DNA of 64,000 bases from assembly GCA_014529385.2 (NCBI GenBank), contig CM043963.1, positions 79,198,412 through 79,262,411 on the forward strand. The letters are read 5' to 3'. Positions within the stretch are counted from its first letter, which is position 1; every line of letters begins with the position of its first letter. The notes below the pieces were generated by a model, which was given only the letters and a program-made list of their open reading frames with translations, made no database searches and had not been told where the DNA came from. Positions 59,601 through 64,000 of this stretch are shown piece by piece. This DNA is from Adiantum capillus-veneris. Its lineage: Eukaryota > Streptophyta > Polypodiopsida > Polypodiales > Pteridaceae. Made by a program: the position numbers and the translations under genes.

Positions 59601-60930
59601 TGCAACCGTCTTGGTGTAACCGGCTCATATACAACATAGCATGTAGACTCCATTTAGAACTCACTTGAGTATGCTAAACGAGTTATCATAACTAACATGT
59701 ACCCGAAAGAGTACCTCTTTTCACTTTCCATGAAAGTAACTTGCTGACGTAACTCATCAGCCAAGTTTAAGTCCTTGACTTGTTATCTTCTCCTATCAGT
59801 AAACAACCACACCATAACTAGTGTTCTAGGTTAAGAACCTGAATTATACATGAAGAGACTAAACCTAGTCGCATACTTGCTTTAACTTACAATAAGAAAA
59901 CTCCAACTAGAGCAATAAATGCTTACTAATTGGATTGCTTCGTGCTAATGTACGCACTTCGCATATCCTTTAGCACAAGATTACACTTTTTAATCTACCT
60001 ATCCCCTTGGTTACTATTAGTACTAAGGTTTTGTAATCTGCCTATCTCCTTGGATACTGACAGTAGTGAGGTGTGTGTGATTCCCAACGGTTTACAAACA
60101 ATCTTTCCAAAAGACTGGTAAACAGGGATCACGATGTTGTAACACATTGTTGAGGAATCAACAATGTCCTTAAATAACCATCTTGGTTAACTTGAAAGAT
60201 CCACAAGCACCCGAACCGAGCCATGACGTCTATTGGTAATTGGTAGATCCAAAATTAATCTCATAGAGATACTGCACATAGAGTGCAAAATGCTCATAAG
60301 CAACTAATGTGATGAATATGCATGCCGCTCCAAATCAGCCTTTGCTAAACACTAGGGTCCATAACACTTAGGGTGCATGCATTTAGCAAAAACAGATCCA
60401 AACTTGCATATTCATGATCATACTTGCCAATACTTATGGCGAATGTGATGCTCATAGCACACATGAAAAAGGAGTGTAAACCGTTCAAGAAAGGACTAAA
60501 TACTATGTACTGCAATCATTTGCAACCCTTACTGAAACTTGAATTATAATAGAAGGTGAAATATAAATCACGTCTAGCTATAAACAATGAAACCTTTTCA
60601 TTAACAACTCATAGCCTTGCTATATGCATAAACAACCATCCATTAATTTTAGAGCTCATTGACGTTCATTTTTCGAACTTTTAGAATTTCTACCTGAGCA
60701 CATTTGTGGTTAACTCTTATCTCTATGGCTAGCCTGATCCATGCCATTTCATTTTGTTTTACATCCCATAAATTTACTCAAATCACTTCCTAATATCTGT
60801 GTGGCACCCACACTTGTATTCACTTGCAGAAGTTGCATGTTTGCTAGGTTGCATTTTGAAGCCCTTCAACCCAACAAGGTTGATTTGCAGCTTTTCTTGT
60901 TTGTACTCAAGATGTCCTTTTTCATGATCA
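59601..60930. other. Unassigned AT-rich sequence
   Basis: No frame, repeat or RNA recognised. Two copies of a CCTATC.CCTTGG block near 59997 and 60043 are loose local repeats. Confidence 0.4.
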
Positions 60931-61246
60931 CCAATTTTCATGAAGCGTGATGTGGTGCAAGCAAAACCAACAACGAACCCAGGAACAATCCTTGTGTAGA
61001 TTCCCAGCCTTGCATCTATTCTACAAAATGCCGATAGGGATCAAGCTTGGGAAAGCTGCATAGCTTGTTACTCTCTCCCAAGAAGTTTCTCTGGTCTTCT
61101 ATCTCTTCGGAGCACCCCTAATTGAAGGAAACATTGAACTTGGCAAGCGGGTTTAAGCTTCCCAGCTCTACGGGTATAGATCCTTTGAGCTTGTTGAAGG
61201 TCAAGTAACTCTTAGGGCCCGAAGCTTGGAGAGCTCTTCAAGACAG
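60931..61246 (-). pseudogene. LRR receptor-like kinase fragment (end of LRR domain)
   Basis: Minus strand reads LEELSKLRALRVT then, one frame over, TFNKLKGSIPVELGSLNP and LAKFNVSFN, exactly the terminal LRR pattern N.L.G.IP..LG.L..L..FNVSFN of plant LRR receptor kinases. Downstream come FLGESNKLCSFPKLDP (the post-LRR cysteine segment) and VPGFVVGFACT, resembling the start of a transmembrane segment. The kinase domain that should follow (below 60931) is not recognisable. Stops and shifts are present. Confidence 0.8.
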
Positions 61247-62078
61247 GCATATAACTAAATATACATGGATTTCTACCACTTTTGGATCTTTCATTATACT
61301 AATGATCTTGCAACATCAAATGAGTATAGTCCAATTAGCCCAAAATTATCTGAGATGGGACATTTTTTGTTGCCGCGTTACTGCAAGTAGACTCTATAGT
61401 ATGTTTATCAGCTGGTACTAGTAGTATTGTTGCACCATTAATTAAAGCTTTAATATTTTGTTCTGAGTTGCTACCTACCCCCACACAACCTTTGTAGTTC
61501 CATATATTGGTGCTCACCCTCTATAGGATGAATCCCGCCTACTTATGTACATGACCAGCAATCGAATCCCATGGAGATAGTCGGATCCCATGGAGATTCC
61601 ACATGTCCACTTCATTATATCATCATATCTAATTAGTTCCTACTTCAAACATTGCCATCAGATGCAAGGAGGAAGCTCTCTGTAGGTATTACTGGGGTGG
61701 TGGGTGTGGCAACACTCCTTTTTTCATGAGCCTCTGACTTGCCAATGCCACTGATGGCACTTCATCTCGACGTTGTTGCTTTACCCTTGTAAACTTGGGA
61801 AACCTTCACCTCGTTGTTTGAAATGGTGTTACCATTTTCCACCATATAGATATTTTGCCCTGCTAGAGTGACACTGAGCACCATGGCATTCACAGTGGAA
61901 GATATTGGCATAAGTATTAGTGGAGCATGCGTCTATATATGGCTTGGAGTATTGGAGACTATATGTTCTTTTTCTACCTTTGGTTGTACAACTTGAGGCG
62001 ATGCGGTTGATGTGCAAGTGTCCTCAACGCAATGCGCATACTTATTCCACTTGCATTTTGCAACTATTCTCAATAATG
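61247..62078. other. Unassigned sequence; short open coding-like stretch on the minus strand
   Basis: Minus strand 61880-61740 is open and reads VTLAGQNIYMVENGNTISNN followed by EVKVSQVYKGKATTSR. It may be the tail of the kinase pseudogene at 62079-63160 or another gene; no family recognised. An ATGGAGATAGTCGGATCCC duplication-like patch lies near 61570-61600. Confidence 0.35.
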
Positions 62079-63160
62079 TTATGGTTTAGGGTATTTGGAA
62101 ATTACAAGTCCTTTCTTTGCCTCCTTGGGTTGCACATCTGTAGCTTGAGCTGATACAAGACAGCCAGCAGATTTACTCATTACAGCGGTGTGGATTATGC
62201 TGCCAATGTTTGGTATGGGGATCTTCTCAACATGGTTCGAGGTATCAGCACTAGGCTTCTGGTCACATTTCAAGATGCTGAGGACAATGTAGGGATGATG
62301 CAAGACTTGTTGTTTTGTTGAAGGGTGATGCAATACTGGGGTCCTTGTTGAGCATGCCTCTGAGGAGGTTCTTAGTTGAGGCAGCAATGGTAGAGCCATC
62401 CAGAGATTGCTTGTTGGAGAATATGGCAGTACGGATGTCATCGTCACATGCATTGTGAGCAAGGTGCTAGATGAAGGGCATGTTGTCAATGAGCATGAGG
62501 TAGAGGAGGATCCTAAGGCTTGATATATCTACACAATGGTCGTAGCATCCTTGGATGAGCTCATGCGCACAGAAGGTTGATGTTACAACATAGGGGTCAT
62601 CAAGACTTTGTCTGGGTTGCTCCACCCATGTAGCATGCCTGAAGTCTGTCAACAATCATAGTCCTTGTGCATCTAGAGTAGCAGCTAGTTTAGTACTTAT
62701 AAAATTACTCTGCAAACTAGGATTCATGTATTCTTGTGTAGTACTTTGCATTTTAATGGATATGACTGATTTGGTTTCATACCTGTGAAAAGCACATTTC
62801 CAAGATTAATGCCACGGTGGATGATGCCTCAACCATGGCACGAGATGAGGGCTCTGTCTAGGCTTGTCATTGTCATAATGGTGGGATGCATCCCTTTCAC
62901 GAAGGATCCAAGCACGCATCAAGGCTATTGTCGAGGTCACCGGATGTCACATGCACATGGCTCTATGTGCCACATGGACATGCTTCATTGACTTCTAGAG
63001 CCAATTTTCTAGTTTTGGAATCCTCTTGCATACATGGTTTGTACACACGACTTGACAGATGTTACACTACGATGTGCATCAAGCATGACATGCATGTAGT
63101 TTTAGGCCAGAGGAATCCAACAAGACATTCTCCACATCGATCAATTTCTTGAATGGGAAG
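62079..63160 (-). pseudogene. Ser/Thr protein-kinase pseudogene (CAMK-like)
   Basis: Minus-strand blocks in order: IDVENVLLDSSGLKL (about 63140-63095), GIIHRGINLGNVLFT (about 62845-62800), then TDFRHATWVEQ, VTSTFCAHELIQG, YDHCVDISSLRILLYLML (62650-62475), and after a shift IRTAIFSNKQSL, LLRGMLNKDP and QVLHHPYIV (62450-62290). These correspond to the catalytic loop, activation loop, APE region, subdomain IX and the C-lobe end. HRD reads HRG, DFG reads DFR and APE reads AHE, so activity is lost. Two catalytic-loop-like blocks suggest an internal duplication or two merged copies. The small-gatekeeper ILLYLML...PF style resembles CAMK/SnRK-type kinases, but the subfamily is uncertain. Confidence 0.75.
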
Positions 63161-64000
63161 ATGTGCGATAGTTTCACCCAGAACTTAGTGGAAGTGAGGT
63201 TTATTTAATAAGTCATTTTAATGATTTATTTTATATTTTGTCTTCTAGTTTTGCCCTACCTAAGCCTTACAAGGTTTATAATTTGAAAACTTGCCTGTAA
63301 AGGGAGACCCCAGCCTAGCTATTTCACAAAGTTGCAGATAGCATGCATGCTCCAGCATTTTGCTAAAATTCAGCCCTATAAAGGAGACCAAGCACCCATT
63401 GATTGCAATAAGATACCCAACACCAGGTGGAGGAGCAGATTAGCCCTAGTGTTTTTCTTTAGATCAGCTAGCGTTTTTTGCAGCAGCCCCTTTGTGTTTT
63501 TGCTTAGATCAACTTGGCGTTTTTAGTAGCAGCATGTAGCCCTAGCACTTTGCCTTGCATCACCAGATCAGACCTAGCACTATCTATTATTGCATATCAA
63601 TCGTAGTATTTTGGGTTTCACCCCTGTCCCTCGTCGAGTCGGCTGGGATCTGGCCTCGCTAGCCTTTACGTTGCGGTCTGCTGGTACTTCGGTAGCCCAT
63701 CAAGCCTCTTCTTGGCAATTTCCTCGTTCGCATTGAGTGCTCCCATTGATGTCCATCATCAGCCTCATAAAGATTTGCATTGAGTTCTCCCATTGATGTC
63801 CATCATTAGCCTCATAAAGATTTGCATTTTTAGCTCTAGTTTATGTGATAGATTTGTTGTGTTGTGTGTGCCAGATTTGCATTTTCTCAGCTAGCTTTTA
63901 GCCCTTCATTCCCCTCACATCGGAAGTGCAATTCAGCCCCCGATCTATCCCTTGGTGTCCATCTGTAATCCCACATTGAGAAGGATCCAAAGGTGCAACA
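63161..64000. other. Unassigned sequence at the right edge
   Basis: No convincing gene. The words TAGCACTTTG and TTTTTGCTTAGATCAACT are locally repeated (63450-63570). CCTATAAAGGAGACC near 63374 resembles a promoter TATA region. The last bases end GTGCAACA, which could be an LTR end, but nothing downstream is available to test this. Confidence 0.35.
63730..63823. repeat. 47-bp tandem duplication
   Basis: GCATTGAGTGCTCCCATTGA...CTCATAAAGATTT at 63730-63776 is repeated at 63777-63823 with two substitutions. Confidence 0.95.

Noticed and set aside
61335-61517. LINE-like ORF suggested by MSTNIWNYKG
   Set aside because: A single short similarity to an endonuclease start, with no catalytic motifs or RT nearby.
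61246-62079. One receptor-kinase gene joining the LRR fragment and the kinase relic
   Set aside because: On the minus strand the kinase relic lies upstream of the LRR fragment, the reverse of receptor-kinase order, and the kinase style is CAMK-like.

Overview
This window is repeat-dominated nuclear DNA of a land plant. The evidence is plant-type Ty1/copia and Ty3/gypsy LTR retrotransposons (including a Tat/Athila-like Gypsy with an Asp-Val/Trp-Gly-type integrase and a chromodomain-bearing chromovirus), pentatricopeptide-repeat (PPR) and LRR-receptor-kinase relics, and long (CT)n/(CA)n arrays. The PPR relics have an L/E-type style that is abundant in ferns and lycophytes, but I cannot fix the taxon. 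No intact single-copy host gene, tRNA, rRNA or CRISPR array was found.

Left nest (about 0.66-25.4 kb). A degraded Tat-like Gypsy (gag at 0.66-1.9 kb, pol at 16.0-17.5 and 21.2-21.5 kb, a protease-like ORF at 21.6-24.1 kb, candidate 3' LTR from 24.09 kb) has been interrupted at least three times. The first insert is an old, pol-less LTR element (1921-16040) with diverged LTRs, a Tat/Athila-type primer site, a polypurine tract, an antisense protein-kinase-like gene and a tandem-repeat-rich 3' region. Its own 3' LTR is split by Copia family 1 copy A (10807-15986). The second is a compact, young, non-autonomous Copia (17513-21202; perfect TGTAG target duplication; LTRs differing at one base) that codes only gag-protease. 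The third is a 1.3-kb inverted-repeat element (22040-23360) with CACTA termini but a TTAA target duplication, placed inside the protease-like ORF.

Middle (25.4-48.2 kb). A 5'-truncated Copia family 2 copy (25.4-28.9 kb) is followed by a dispersed repeat called R1 here. R1 is broken by a minus-strand chromovirus (about 29.76-48.19 kb). That element carries Copia family 1 copy B (33628-44411, TSD CCCCC), which in turn carries a nearly intact minus-strand Copia family 2 (36558-42134). This is a three-level Russian-doll insertion; subtracting inserts gives chromovirus about 7.6 kb and Copia-1B about 5.2 kb, the latter matching copy A (5.18 kb).

Right (48.2-64 kb). A cluster of R1 copies each carries an ~86-bp dimer followed by a long (CT)n(CA)n array. 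Then comes a gene graveyard: PPR fragments on both strands (54.2-59.2 kb), a Gypsy 3' end (59.3-59.6 kb), a minus-strand LRR-receptor-kinase fragment (60.9-61.2 kb) and a minus-strand protein-kinase pseudogene (62.1-63.2 kb). The remainder is AT-rich sequence without recognisable content.

All coordinates for element ends come from reading terminal repeats, primer sites and target duplications by eye; no alignment software or database was used.
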